Below, piece after piece: positions 44,527-57,600 of a DNA stretch of 64,000 nucleotides. The stretch covers positions 20,584,001 to 20,648,000 of the forward strand of contig OZ316894.1 in NCBI GenBank assembly GCA_973895155.1. Reading direction: 5' to 3'. The stretch comes from Marsupella aquatica (lineage: Eukaryota > Marchantiophyta). The translations under genes and the position numbers were made by a program. Numbering within the stretch: the first letter of the stretch is position 1; every line of letters begins with the position of its first letter. The notes below the pieces were generated by a model. It did no database searches. It saw nothing but the letters and a program-made list of their open reading frames with translations, and had not been told where the DNA came from.

Positions 44527-46082
44527 GATGACTCCGGTTGATCTACGTGTGCTGGTACAATTTGAAGCTCAACAGCATCCACTTGCTGCTCACCAGCATC
44601 AACAAGCTCCTCTGGTTCCTCTGGCACAGGAACCAGCTCCATAATTGGAGCAACTCCTTCTCTCCGGTCATGCACCTCATAACCAATCTCCCCCTCAACG
44701 AGATCCGGGATAGGAGATTTTCCTTTGTCAGTACGGGAGACCTGAGTATTCTCCCCCTCCTTCAATAATCTGGATTCATTGAAGGAAACATCCCTACTAA
44801 CAACGAGCTTACAGGCAATAGGATCCCATAGCCTATAGGCTTTCACACCACTCTGGTACCCAAGAAAAACACATTTCCTGGAGGTAGGATCCAACTTGGT
44901 CCTATTCTGCTTTGGTGTGAGAGCATATGCATCACTTCCAAAAACTACCAAGCCATGATAGTCTGCTTGCTGCTTATAGCGCATCTCAAACGGCGTTTTG
45001 AAATTGATAGCACTAGAAGGAGAAAGATTTACCAAATAAGCTGCGGTATTGACAGCTTCTGCCCAAAATTCTTGTGGTAAACCTGATTGGCTCAACATAC
45101 TCCGTGACCGCTCCAACAGTGTCCGATTGAGCCTCTCAGCGACACCATTCTGCTGCGGAGTATAAACTGTGGTGAGATGGCGAGTTATCCCCTGTTCTGA
45201 ACAGTACTCTTCAAATTCCATTGAAGTGTACTCCCCGCCGTTGTCTGACCTCAGACTCTTCACCCTTGTATCCAAACACTTGATCGTGTTTCCAGTCTGA
45301 TTCTCCACCTGGGCCTTCCACTTCTTAAAAATGGACAAGACATGAGACTTATGCGTCATGAAATAAATCCACACAAATCTTGAGTAATCATCAATAAATG
45401 ATACATAGTACAACTTTCCAGAGTGTGAGGGAGTTGGGGATGGACCCCACACGTCACTATGTATGTACTCAAGAACCGCTTTGGAACGATGAGTTCCAAC
45501 ACCAAAAGCACGACGATGCTGCTTTCCAAGAATGCAATGCTCACAAAACTCTAATTTACAAGATTGCAAATCAGAAATGAGTCCATTCTTCCGTAAGATA
45601 GCCAAACCCTTCTCACTCATGTGGCCTAGCCGTGAATGCCACAATTGAGTCATCTCCTTGTGAGACTTGGTTACATTGGCCTCTCCACATACAGTATTGC
45701 CCTGTAACACATACAAATTCTTTTGTCTACTCCCCTTCAAAATCACTGTCTCTCCCGACCTGACTTGAAGTTCACCATCAATAACGCTCCATTGATGACC
45801 ATTTGAATCCAACACACCGAGTGAAATCAGATTCTTACGCATGCCAGGTACATACCTGACTCCGGATACTGTGCGCACAGTGCCATCAAACATTTGAATC
45901 TTCACAGACCCAATTCCCTCAATTTGACAGGAGTGATCATTTCCCATCAGAACTGAACCGTTTGAAACAGAGTAAGAACTGAAAAACTCACGAATGTAAC
46001 AAATATGAAAAGAGCAAGCACAATCAAGAATCCACACATCATCTGCTCTCCTAGATGACGTGCACAGGGCATACCCCCGGCT
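44436..46082 (-). CDS. pol: Copia pol, protease and integrase part, copy 2
   Basis: Follows gag in the same frame after TGA 46,083-46,085. Protease has WILDCACSFH (DCA at 46,025-46,017), the same non-canonical triplet as copy 1. Integrase is complete: HHCC zinc module, HSDVWGP, SDNGGEY and NGVAERLNRT give D, D and E. The GKSPIPDLVEGEIG linker follows. A single-base deletion near 44,526 diverts the frame to a stop at 44,436. Confidence 0.9.
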   Translation of the reverse strand, partial: SRGYALCTSSRRADDVWILDCACSFHICYIREFFSSYSVSNGSVLMGNDHSCQIEGIGSVKIQMFDGTVRTVSGVRYVPGMRKNLISLGVLDSNGHQWSVIDGELQVRSGETVILKGSRQKNLYVLQGNTVCGEANVTKSHKEMTQLWHSRLGHMSEKGLAILRKNGLISDLQSCKLEFCEHCILGKQHRRAFGVGTHRSKAVLEYIHSDVWGPSPTPSHSGKLYYVSFIDDYSRFVWIYFMTHKSHVLSIFKKWKAQVENQTGNTIKCLDTRVKSLRSDNGGEYTSMEFEEYCSEQGITRHLTTVYTPQQNGVAERLNRTLLERSRSMLSQSGLPQEFWAEAVNTAAYLVNLSPSSAINFKTPFEMRYKQQADYHGLVVFGSDAYALTPKQNRTKLDPTSRKCVFLGYQSGVKAYRLWDPIACKLVVSRDVSFNESRLLKEGENTQVSRTDKGKSPIPDLVEGEIGYEVHDRREGVAPIMELVPVPEEPEELVDAGEQQVDAVELQIVPAHVDQPESSLEEYLVVLYALHQGMDSGLIHLNCKRMIL

Positions 46083-47117
46083 TCATAAAACATACTCATC
46101 ATTGAGTAAATCAGCTTCTCCATCAGCCCTAGCCACATTTGCCGATGAAGTTTCCGCTGCCTTTCCCTTACAGTCTTGCTTGAAGTGTCCAACTTGGTTG
46201 CACTTCCAACATGTCACCTGCCTCCTCTGAGGGGATTTACCCTTGGACTTAGATCTGGATTTAGATCTAAACTGGGTTCTACGGTCCCCAGTTGGTCGCT
46301 GCATACTCCTCCCACGGTTAACATTGAGGGCAGCACCAGATGATGAAGGCTGTGACGTGATGTGCATCTTCTGCTGAAGATCATCACTAAGCAGAGAACT
46401 TACCACGTCATTGTATGAAATGGTATCCCTATCACGATGCAACAACACTCGTGATAGGGACTGGTAAGATGGAGGCAATGAACTAAGAAGCTGCAGAGCC
46501 TTCGTCTCATCATTCAAAGTCTCCCCAAGGTTTTCCAAGTCAACAACCATGTCGTTGAAAGCATCCACATGGTCTTGCAACTTCGTACCAGATTCCTTCA
46601 TCCTGAAACTCATCAGTTTGTAGGAAGTGTAGAGCCGGTTCGACAACTCCTTGCGGTGATACTTGCTCTGCAATTCCGCAAACAAGGACATGCAATCCTT
46701 ATGTGCACCCAACTGCTTGATGATGGGAGGCATGAGATAGAGTGTAACACACCACACTCCCTGCTCCTGCATGCGGTCCCATTGTTTCTCATCAACATCG
46801 TCTTCACGAGGGCTCAGCAGTTGGCCCATCCCTGACGCATAAAGCACTCCCTTCACCTGCTTCTCCCATAGCAAGTAGTCAGAGCGCCCATCATACTTTG
46901 TCACTTCATACTTGGGTCCCCCAAGCTTGAAAGTCCCCATCTTCTTCTTTACCGTGAGCTCCGGTAGTAGTACTGCTTCCTCCACCACACGCCGCACCGG
47001 TGATGGTATCGGTGTCACGTGCTCTTCCTCTTGCTCCTCTCTCTGCCCCTGAAACCTCCACGGTGATCCTCGTGCTTCAAGTTCCACGTCTTCAAAAAAC
47101 TCCTCCGAATCACTCAT
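46083..47117 (-). CDS. gag: Copia gag, copy 2
   Basis: 344 codons, same length as in copy 1, zinc knuckle CWKCNQVGHFKQDC. Uninterrupted up to the TGA shared with copy 1. Differs from copy 1 at a handful of residues (for example S for L at position 4). Confidence 0.92.
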   Translation of the reverse strand: MSDSEEFFEDVELEARGSPWRFQGQREEQEEEHVTPIPSPVRRVVEEAVLLPELTVKKKMGTFKLGGPKYEVTKYDGRSDYLLWEKQVKGVLYASGMGQLLSPREDDVDEKQWDRMQEQGVWCVTLYLMPPIIKQLGAHKDCMSLFAELQSKYHRKELSNRLYTSYKLMSFRMKESGTKLQDHVDAFNDMVVDLENLGETLNDETKALQLLSSLPPSYQSLSRVLLHRDRDTISYNDVVSSLLSDDLQQKMHITSQPSSSGAALNVNRGRSMQRPTGDRRTQFRSKSRSKSKGKSPQRRQVTCWKCNQVGHFKQDCKGKAAETSSANVARADGEADLLNDEYVL

Positions 47118-48257
47118 ATGAGAAAGTCACAAAAAATGTTGTTTTTCACAACTTCTCAAAAAACTTGAAACTCAACACCGCCGCGTAGCCCACAAAGCTA
47201 GGAGTCCAATACTGAAAACCGAAATCAAAATCGAAATTTGACGGAAAAGTTATTCAAATTTCGGTCGAGGTGGGTAAAACCTTGGGAAACTCCCCCGTTT
47301 TGACCACCTCAGGGAATAACCGAAATACCAAGTACAACCCGTTGTCGGAATTGCGATGTGATTGGTGCGCTGCATTGCCAACTTCAATGGCTACGACCTC
47401 GCCGAAAAATAACCAAAAAAGTTACCGTTCAACGGATGAAATCTTTGTCGGACGGTCAAAAAATAGCTCTCTGGTTTTTTGGAATATTCTATGACCCTTG
47501 TACAGGCCCTATGGGAATTTTGGAAGAACAATCGAGGGGCTGACATGTGTCCTCGAACCCCCAAAACCCCCTACCACCTTTCGTCGTCGAAATCTGGTCG
47601 CGCGCGCAGAAAATACACACGGCAGAATGTACCCCTCGACACCAAATGCAAGATATCTCACTCGGGTTTTGACGAAATCAAGATCCAATTTCAGATTTGG
47701 AAACTAGACTCCGAGGCGATGAAGATCGATATAAGAAGCACCCAAAACGAGGAAAGAACGAGGGAGAAAAAAATTGGTAAAGATGACAGATTTCTCTCAA
47801 TTGCCATAGCCAATTTCGAATCAGTTTTTCAAAGAGAAAAAAATGGTACCTTGTCAACAACGAATGTTGATCAATTGCACTTGGTGCCGTCACCAAGTCC
47901 AACAAGGTAATTGATTTTGCTTAGCCTTCCTCTTTGCATCAAAGAGCCAATCCCGGACTCAAAAATAATCGTCTTGCCTCAATCTCTCCGTTGAGTCAAA
48001 ACACTTGACGCTTCTCCCTCCGAGTCGATTGCCAACTTTCTTCACAAAATCCAGAATGACAAAAACTTAGATCTCTCTACACCACGAGCTCCGTTCAATG
48101 ATTTATTCACACCGTTAGAAAGCTCTTGCCCTGATCTATCCGTTGAGCCCATAAACTCCAAGTTCCATGCGATGGAACTCTGGAAAATCCACCAACACTC
48201 AACGCTGGAAAAACCGTCATGAAATCCTGTCACGAACACACGTCACCTCCCAAGCAT
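47118..48257 (-). other. Leader of Copia copy 2
   Basis: About 1.14 kb between the primer site and gag, as in copy 1, with the corresponding 143-codon antisense frame at 47,479-47,910 (plus strand). No sense ORF. Confidence 0.6.
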
Positions 48258-48269
48258 GCTCTGATACCA
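48258..48269 (-). promoter_or_regulatory. Primer binding site, copy 2
   Basis: Reverse complement reads TGGTATCAGAGC, 2 nt inside the 5' LTR. Confidence 0.95.
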
Positions 48270-48271
48270 AT

Positions 48272-48692
48272 TGTTGAGCATAGACGACGATCGCAACGGC
48301 AAGCCCATGAACCATCCAACGCACAATAGTCGACACAAGAGATACGTGGTTCACCTCCTTGAGGCTACGTCCACGGGAACACACAAGAGAGCTTTACTGA
48401 ACTCTAAGCCCGTCGGCTATACCGAGTCTCCACAGTGTAAGCTCTCCCTATCTCTCAAGTGGCTCCATAACAATGAGCCTTGGTTCTAACTCTCCAAGCA
48501 CACATGCCTCTTATGATACAGTGTGCAACTTAGTTGTACCTAACCACATAGTTGTACCTAATCACGTAGTTGTACCTAACCACATAGTTGTACCTAATCA
48601 CGTAGTTGTACCTAACCACGTAGTTGTACCAACCCACGTTGTTATACCAACCATGTCATACCTAACCTAGACGTAAGAGTAAATACCCAACA
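48272..48692 (-). repeat. 5' LTR of Copia copy 2
   Basis: 421 bp; one mismatch to the 3' LTR. Seven 18-bp units. Confidence 0.95.
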
Positions 48693-51250
48693 TTGAAGGG
48701 GCTAATAAGAGGGGAGGAATTTAAAAAGGAGGCGAGGAATAGTTGTTAAGAAATTAAGAAATCTTATTCTTCACCTGAGAGTACCTACTCTTTTGAAGGG
48801 GCTAAGTAAGAGGGGAGGAATAAAAAGGAGGGGACTCTAAATTTTGTGTTTCTATTTCTTCTTCATATGTTTGTTTAGGAGAAATGATGGACATGGAACA
48901 CATGGATGATTGCTTTTAGATTATTTTCTTTGTTTGAGGGTGGACTATAGAGGATTAAGGGTATATATGTTAAAGGAGGGGAGGAATAAAAAGACAAAAA
49001 AAAAGACATTTGTATTCCTTGGTGGGGATGGAGAAGGTTACCTTAAGGGGAGGGATAAAAAAGTTTAAAGGAATATTCTTTTTAATTGTTGAGATATGAT
49101 CTTTTAGGGTGGAGGTTTAAGGGTATTTTAAGGGGAGAAATAAAAAAGACAAAAAGGGAGAGTTTTTTTATTTTTATAAAACTTTTGTTCAGAATGGTCT
49201 TTGTTTTTATCCTTTTTCTTGCGAGAGGGGGCTCACACTATTTGAGGGAGTTTTTAATAAAGTAACAAATATGAAGTGAAAATCAAAATGGAAAAACAAA
49301 TTCTTTTTTTCTTTGTCTAAACTTCTCATGCATTTATAAGCACAAATCTAGATTTTTGTTTGAGTTATTATAGGAGAATGGGTTCCAGGGTGTACTTTTA
49401 CTTAGGTTAGGTGTGATATTGATCAGGACCTAATTAGGTGATTGGGCTAAACTATGTTCAGTTTTTGTGATGGGTGCCCAAAAATGTCTTCAAAAGTTTT
49501 TCTCCGCAAGGTACTGTCTCTGCAAAGTACTCTATATTGTTTTTCTTGGCAAGACTCATCCACAGCAAATTCCACTTCTTTGACGTTTATCTGTTTTTGC
49601 ACAAATGAACTCAACAACAGGATGCAAAGCCATCCAAAAAAGTTCATGAGAGAAAACTCAAAAGTCCATCTCTACATCATTTGAATCGTGCCCAACTATA
49701 TTATGCTGGACAGGTCAAAACTACCAAGTGGGACCTGATAGGGCTAGGGCTCAAATGGATATTGTACAATAAAATAAAATGAAATTAATAACCTATTGCT
49801 CAAGGGCATTAATTGTGTTCATCTTCATTCTATTGTTGTAGAGTTGCCAAAATCCTATGACTTAACCATGTATTAGTTTATGCATAGGCAAGTTACAGCA
49901 GTTTGGGTACATAATACCCCGCATACCTTCAAGAATGTAATCCATGCATACATCCTTATCTGCTAATTGTTTACATGGTTGTGAAACAAATTTTATGGTG
50001 CTTGTATGCCAAGTGGTCAGATTTCATATCAAATTGAAAGATCACAAAATACAATAAAGTAGAGTGAAAACTTCAAGTTTTATCAGATGTGAGTTCACTC
50101 TATGTCACTCTCTAATTAGTCAATTTGGTTCCAAAGTCGAGTGAACCACAAAAGACGTTGTTAGAGAATGAGTTGACAAATGTTTTGATACAAAGAACCC
50201 GTACACAAAGATAGAGGAATTATTTTCATGATGCATCGTTCACTTGAACTTAATTCAAGATAACTCCTGGTTTTTCAAGAATACTTGAAAAATGTCATAT
50301 AGTCATATCTGAATTATTTTCATCCGCAAAATTAATCAAACGCAGAATAAAACAACCATTTACTTAACAAATCTAGAAGATGTGTAATGGTTCAGCCTTT
50401 GTGATCAACCCCTTCGGTCACGGGCCTGGTATAGTTTAGATTTTCTACTGGCACCTCTAAATTTTTTAATCTTTGCTACATTTAAGAGCATCCGCCCTTT
50501 AACAAAGGGCATGGAATTGCTAGCCCTTATTCTCATGAGGGATGGAGAAATTCTGAATTATGTGCACTCCTTGTGTCTTTAAGTTCTCCTCATGGTCTAG
50601 CTTGTTTACTAAATTTATGGTTTCAATTAATTTCAACGTCATTACCTAAGGTAAGTACATAAGTATCTCTACTTGTGTACATTATGTGCACAGCCCCATA
50701 CCATAGACTTGAACTTTTCCTGGTCAATATGTCCCGTTTATATTAATTTTCCACAAGAAAATTAGATCACCTGCATATCACTAAAAAATTAAAAATGAAG
50801 CATGTAATATCAATTTTCAGTTTACTTTGTTTTGTACACTATATAGCTGCTTGTTACTATGTGCATCCTATATGCTCATTTTTTTATAAATTTCATTCAT
50901 ACCTTGTGAATTCAATTTATTAATGCCTCGTGTACTAAGGTAAAGAATAAAATTATTGTTTAAGTGATATTGTGTAAATATCCTGAAATACTGTACCTAG
51001 GTGCTCACATCTAAAACAAATATCACGAAAATGACATCATGGAAATGCTCACGTCTAAGGTGACTATTTACTAAAGTTCAGATAAGACTATGGTTTAGAG
51101 AAATACTTTCAAGTATGAGTAATTCCAAAAGATTGAGAGAAAATAACTTTACCTTAGCTGTTAAAGGTTATGGGCCGGCATGAAAAAGGTGCAGACTACC
51201 AAAGGCATGATCCATTCCTACTAATAAGAAAGGGTTATATACCATGACCA
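48693..51250. other. Simple-repeat and AT-rich non-coding DNA
   Basis: 48,693-49,150 has AGGGGAGGAATAAAAA-type degenerate repeats. Beyond it I see no gene. A phrase at 50,394-50,432 (CAGCCTTTGTGAT to GGTCACGGGCCTGG) recurs inverted at 55,108-55,144. Confidence 0.45.
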
Positions 51251-51282
51251 TATGCGCCCCCCTTGCCTGCTCCATGCATCCA

Positions 51283-51322
51283 GTCCAGACGTCTTCATTG
51301 TTTGGCGGCCATTACAGGCCTA
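51283..51322 (+). repeat. 40-bp repeat shared with 41,168-41,207
   Basis: One mismatch to the partner. Here the left inverted arm found at 41,120 is missing. Confidence 0.75.
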
Positions 51323-52058
51323 CATCTACCACGTCTACCGCATATATTGGCTGCGTAGGCAAACGTATAATTCAAACTTATTATTAATTATGGTTTGTTT
51401 CCCTGGCCTGCTACGGCTAACCGGGCGATGTTGACGGTTGTCATTGTATCACACTCTCTTGGAACGTCAAAAAAATTATAATTGTTGTCAGCCTTGCCGT
51501 ACACATGCACGTTTATGTCGGGTTTAGCCCACGGCACATGCATGTAGTAATTATGATTACACCCCCATTTTGGTACTAGTACAACACTCATCATGTCTCC
51601 AATCGTAGCTTACCAAGCTAAGGGTGGTTTTACAAGACCGTATAGGCCATTGTGACCACTGTAATCTCCTGTGTATACAACGCATTGTGACCACGTAGGT
51701 TCAGTGTGTCACTAAACTGCCTACACAACGATGTTGACGTTTGCAGTCAGACGACGCACTTACGTCTCACGATTCAGTTTGGCGTGAAGAGTGAGGCACA
51801 ATGAAAGATTTGATGGTGACATTAGATTTGACGACATACTCTTGCTTACTCGTGTGGAACTGTTGCGTGTGTAGCTGATCGAGATTGGGATGTGGATTCA
51901 TTCTCGAGACTGAGCAACAACATAAAGCTTCCACAGAGCTTCCACATTCGCTTATGCGGCCGCATTTGTTATGCTTCCACATTCGTTGCAATTGACTGTT
52001 GTGTGCACATTTTGTTCTTTGCGCAATTGATCGTGCGCTTTTATGGGAGGCTAGCATA

Positions 52059-52412
52059 ATGGAAGAAGGTGGGCAAAACGTAGCTCAAATGGGAACGCCA
52101 GCTTCTAAGAGGAGGAAGTTGCCCCAGAAGTCGTCGGTGGACGCGAGGGTGGACTTTGTTCATGCTCATCAGTTTGTGAAAGATGAGGACGCTGCTCGAC
52201 AAGAATTGGTGGTTTGTGGCCAATGGATCCGATCAGCTTGGCTACGGGAGGTGAAGATGGGCCCAACCGTAGAGGCAAACCTCAACGGCGCTGCGTCGAC
52301 CAAGGAGTCAACGTTTGAAAAGGTCCCAAAACTGCAAGATTGGGGGAAGCTGGAAGAGCTCCTCAACTCGAAATTGGAAGAAATGTGCAAGGAGGTTTGC
52401 AGTTGCAAGTGA
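52059..52412 (+). CDS. Small hypothetical protein
   Basis: 117 codons from ATG 52,059 to TGA. The composition is protein-like: a basic patch ASKRRKLPQK (NLS-like) near residue 14, then a mixed charged region and a Cys-containing end (MCKEVCSCK). No domain recognised. It could be the first exon of a lost gene or a real small nuclear protein. The 40-bp repeat lies 740 bp upstream. Confidence 0.35.
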   Translation: MEEGGQNVAQMGTPASKRRKLPQKSSVDARVDFVHAHQFVKDEDAARQELVVCGQWIRSAWLREVKMGPTVEANLNGAASTKESTFEKVPKLQDWGKLEELLNSKLEEMCKEVCSCK

Positions 52413-55400
52413 GGGGAGCATCGATTGCAGACGCAACATTAAAGGGCCGAGACTCTTGCCTTCTAGTCACTGTAGTTGTTTTGGCTGCTAAGTCTACTGT
52501 AGATTGTTGTATATAGAGGATTTGTAATCCACAGCTCTTGGCCGGGACGCAATGGTAGTCACAGTCGGTAGCTTACCAACTAGCTCACTTTTACTATTTT
52601 GTACTCCTTTTTTCTGGAATGTCTAAAGGTTTTATGGAATGTCTGAATCAAATGTCTGAAGCTATCTCAAATGAATCTTTTTTTATGGAATGTCTACAGC
52701 TATCTCAAATGAATCCTTTTTTATGGAATGTCGAAGCTGTCTCAATCCTTTTTTATGGAATGTTCACAGCTATCTCAATCCTTTCATGGAATGTGTGAAG
52801 CAACCGATCTGTTCTCATCGCGATTAGTTTGATGTCCTCCCGCCCTCCACATTGAAGACAACACAACAACGCGTCTACTTCTACATGTGACAAACCCACT
52901 TATGTTAGGTTCAGACATAATTTTCCATCAAGGCACAGTCACACTTCATGCCTAAATTTGTGGGTGTCTTGAATCTGCGATCGGACTACTGTCAGGACCA
53001 TGTAGACGGATAAGCTCAGCCTCCCCTGCACCCTCTGTCCCGTAATTGCACATGAAAGCGTGACAATGTAAGACACCATAGATCCAGTTTCAGAGTGTTA
53101 TTTCTTCCAGACCTCATTGTTACAGAGGTATACCATACAAACACAACCACAACCAAATGTGCAATGACAATAATAACCATCATATATACATAAGCGAATT
53201 AATAAAGTACAATTATATTTACTATCACTTTAGTCCTGGGTTGGACTGGACTCAAGGTTTACATCTAAACCAAATATGGCAAAATTAAGCCAATGGTCCA
53301 CATCTAGTGGTGCAACAGGTTGCCCCTTAGTTAATGTTACACCACCAGCAGTGCATAGCCTGGGTCATCGGTTGGACCTGAAGTACACAAATATGCATCA
53401 ACCTATTGTTTGAGTAGTGTTGGAGCACACAAGGTGTTGGGTTATGCATGATAGACTCTGAAAAATGCCCAAACATGTCGTCAACATCCTCATGAGTATG
53501 TCAACACAACTAGCAATAAGGATATATGTCCTTCCATATGCAAAAATACATTCACTTCACAATTACCCATTCACATATATATAATGGAAAGAGTGATTAG
53601 GTTTTATTATTTTAATTTAACTGATTCTTCCATGCAACATTGATTCATACATTGAACAATTGAATTTTTTAAATTTTTTTTCTCGGGAAATCCTTTTGTT
53701 TAAGAGTCATGGGGGAATGAGGGTGGGGAGCACTCTAACCCAAACAAACAAATTATATGTGGAAAAAAAGTTAGAGCCATAGAGTAACAAGGTAGCATGC
53801 AAGTATCAGTTCAAATGTCATAATTATTCTGTAGGTGCAAAAGCTAGACAGTCTGCTCGTTTTGTTCATTGTTGTTGTTGTCCCTAGGTACTCACTTATT
53901 TCTTCGTACCCATATATCTATAATGCATGAATTTAAGTATTAATTATTTGGTTACTTTAGTGATAGACTTATAAATTTATCATTAGAGGTGTTTTAATCA
54001 AGTTTTGAAAATTATAAGAATTAAATGGTTGTTAAGTTCAAATTGGGATGCCAATGCCTGAATATTCTAAATATTCAAGAAGAGGTTAAAAACATGAAAT
54101 TAGTTTGAGTACCCTTTGGTTATGTAAGTTTGATGGTATTCAACAACTAAGTGAATTAAAACACATGAAGAGTTGCATATTGGAATAGGTTGAATATGGA
54201 TCGAGATGAGAGGAAAAAATGAGTACATATTCATGGAAGAAGTGCATGCACGTACAACCTACGTTACCTAGCTAGGTACTCCTATGTCCATAGGGTCCAT
54301 ATATGCAAAATGCTATAGAAGCCAAAGGGTCTAACTGTCTTTCTTTCACTTGTACGTTTCAAACACACACAGTCTTGTTGGTGCTTCCAGGGATTTTGGA
54401 ATGAACTTCCCATGGGGGTCCATAAAACACTTTTACCTATGGTTGTTCTGAAAGTGTTGTTGTTGGGGAGAGCAAGGAAGTTAGAAGGACCGAGGAGTTG
54501 TTTTCAATTCATGGCTATAACAGGCTATTGCCCTGGGCCCCCACTTAACGTTAGTAATAATGGGTTGGACGTGCGAACGAATGAAGGGTGCAATTATAAT
54601 TATGTAATAATACCCCCTAAACCCTTACAGTATTTCCAACCGTCGGGTACCAAGATCTGGATAGATAATTTTTCCCCACTAATTTAGACTTGAATTTTGT
54701 TCATGTAACTTATCCCTTTATGAAATTTGGGCCATTTTCAAACTCTTGAGAGATTCTGTAACTCGTGCAAAAGTTAATTTGTTTTTGCACCAGCTAGACG
54801 TGGCAATGGTAAAATCAGAATTGATTTAAAACTAAGGACTGTTTTGGTAAAAACAAAATTGACTTAAAACTAAGAAAATGTTGCCACTGTAGAAATCCAT
54901 GCAATCAAACATTTCAAAAGTCAACAAAGAAATAGGGGATGGAAAACTATTTCTTGGTCTTCATTCCCTCTCCATGGGATTCTATATTATAGATGTAGAG
55001 AAGGTGAAGCCTTGCTACTCTCAATGATGGTGTAATGCATGGGAACTTGTTAAAGTACACTACACCCTCCCCCACGTACTTGACTACATTCATAAAAAAC
55101 AATATCAGCCAGGCCCGTGACCGAGGGGTCAGTCACAAAGGCTGCCCGACTAAATTACACGACGTACTACTACAGTAGTTGTTTTCAGAAAATGATTACT
55201 CTAAGGATCAAAACCATGTTGCGACAGTCATGCCCATTGTCATTTTCCAGTTATTGTTGATTTGCCTCATTCACAATTGGGTGTACCTCACAGGAACCAC
55301 TTTCAGGACTCAAAAACATGTTTTTTTAGTGAAAAATGACTTTTGTAACATGGAAAAAGCTTCATCATGATTTTATCTCAAGACATTTAAGTCTAATTTT

Positions 55401-57600
55401 TTCACAAGATTATTTTACATGGTGTAACCTACCTCACCATGTAGATAAATCAAGTTTTTAACTTTTTTAAGGGATCCTATTATTGATGGCCCTAAATAAG
55501 CCAAAATTATTGATTATTTTTGTCCCGTACATAAAGGTTTAGTGTGTGTCAATATTTGAGTTTTAAAATATAAGATTATTCGATTAGTATGCATGCCTTG
55601 GTAAAATTCATTGTCTAAAATGCAAGTTTTAGAGTCCTTTTGAGTCCTGAAATGATGTGACTTGTTGCGTGACAAGTCCTTTTATCAATCTTTGAAGGAC
55701 ATATAAGGAAAGCTTCAAAGTCTCAAATGCTAGATAGTTTAATTAATGTTACCAACCTACAGGATGTTTATTAAGTATAGTACATCAAATTTTGCATATC
55801 ATCTCATTACACCTTACAAATGATGTCCTAAAGCATAATAAACTATGGTCACTTCTAAGTGTGACCATCCTTTTGGGTCCTCCAATTGTGAATGAGGCCG
55901 AAAAACCAAGAGTTACCTGGAATTGAGTCCACTATGCTTTTGGACCAAATTGGGTAATATGAGAGTGACATTGGGGTGACCTCACCCCTAGAAAAAGCAA
56001 AAGTTTTTACCCCAGGCAATTTGTCTCTTTAGTACTCTAGCACCACTAATTAAGCAAGCACTATAATAATTCTCTTCATGACCATATATGTAAACAATTA
56101 GCAAATAAGTATGCCAAAGGGGATGCCTTCATGGATTATGTTCTTGAGGACTGGTGCTGTACCCAAATTGCCCATGACTACAACAACTAAATATACAAGG
56201 TTGCATGATTTTGGCCACCCAACAACAATTGAGTGAATTTGAGCCCAATTAATACAAAAGCCGCCTCTGAGTTCAATGTCACAACGGAAATGGCGGCTCC
56301 CTCACTATTTTCTACCCTCGAAAGGTTATTAATTTACTTGCACACAGAAGTTGCAATTTGAGCCCTAGACCTCTGGGTTAGTCTTGAAAACTTGAGGCAC
56401 GACTCAAATGATGTAGAGATGGAATTGCTGGTCCACCCTCGTAAACCTTAGTGGCGGGCTTTGGTCCCTGCTAATGAGCTCATGATTTCCAAAAGCAAAT
56501 AAAGCTACACAAAACAATTGTTATCAAGAACGGTGCAGCTTCATGTAGCAACATCAAATTATTATGCACTCCCTTATGTATTAGGCAAAGAAGTGAGATA
56601 TATTTAGTGTGGATGAGATGTGGAGAGATGCTAGCTTTAGGATTTGAAATTGATCACACCAATGTACTTTAGCTCCAAACAATTAAGGTAGAGGTTAGAG
56701 CTTTAGATAGATTGGTTAAAAGGTGAATCAACCAATCTTCTTGTTGAATATAATCTTTCACCAAATTCTCAATCTTAATTATAAATTTCAATTTGAACTT
56801 ATGTTATTGCAACTATCATGCACATATGACATCAATAATTATTATTTACCTTGTATTTGTTATGGTTTTTCCAACAAACTAAATGAATTATCTTGACCTT
56901 GTAGTTCTTACCCACAGGAATTAATGAGATTAATTTGGTATGCATGCTCTCTTACATGGATATTAAGGATAATTTCTCTCTATTGTAGGTATCTGCAACA
57001 AACATTCTAAGAATAATCCATCATAGAAACAAAAATCCAATTTGCTATTACATAAGAGATAGAATAAGAAGTTTACAGATTTGCATATCAAGTCATGATA
57101 GTTTTAAAGATTTTAGAAAATTCCAAGTCAAGATTGAGACACCTCGACTTCTTGGTCTAAACCAACAATACACCCTACTCCCATTGGTGACATAAGTGGA
57201 TATATCGTGGAATATATTTGATATGGGCTTGGTTAATGTCACACCTATTGATCTATGTTAATCGTTTAGTTACCTTAAAAAAAGCACACCTTAGAACCCA
57301 AATCATATATAATCTTGCTCTTAATTACCCTAGTTAAATGTCCCCCAATTTAACTGCATTTTTTCTTTTATGTTTCCCTTCAATCTGTAGTACATGTGAG
57401 CATTGACTTAAACATCCAAACATAACAGTAGGAGAGCATGTACTACCTTTCTTACAAGGTAACGCAACCTATTTGGATGCACTTAATTTACACAAATTGG
57501 ATAACATCTTCCCTAAGCATGGGTATGTACTATTTGAAAGACACCCGTCAGATTGGGACAAAATGGATTCCAACAACCATTGCAGTTTAAAAATGTTTTT
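52413..57600. other. AT-rich non-coding stretch
   Basis: No gene supported. Short direct repeats of TTTTTTATGGAATGTC occur at 52,677-52,790, and 55,108-55,144 is the inverted partner of 50,394-50,432. Isolated frames of 60-90 codons lack protein character. Confidence 0.4.

Larger units (their letters stand above)
42199..48692 (-). mobile_element. Ty1/Copia LTR retrotransposon, copy 2 (young, nearly intact)
   Basis: 6,494 bp, minus strand, flanked by TTGAA (42,194-42,198 and 48,693-48,697). It belongs to the same family as copy 1, a few per cent different by eye. Both LTRs are 421 bp and I find a single mismatch between them (C/A at about 42,417 versus 48,488), so insertion was very recent. 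Coding lesions are few: the gag-pol TGA shared with copy 1 and a 1-bp deletion near 44,526 between integrase and RT. It could have been mobilised only if these were tolerated or supplied in trans, unless the deletion arose after insertion. Confidence 0.95.

Noticed and set aside
54412-54687. 91-codon ORF
   Set aside because: No domain, no exon context and AT-rich surroundings; it may be chance.
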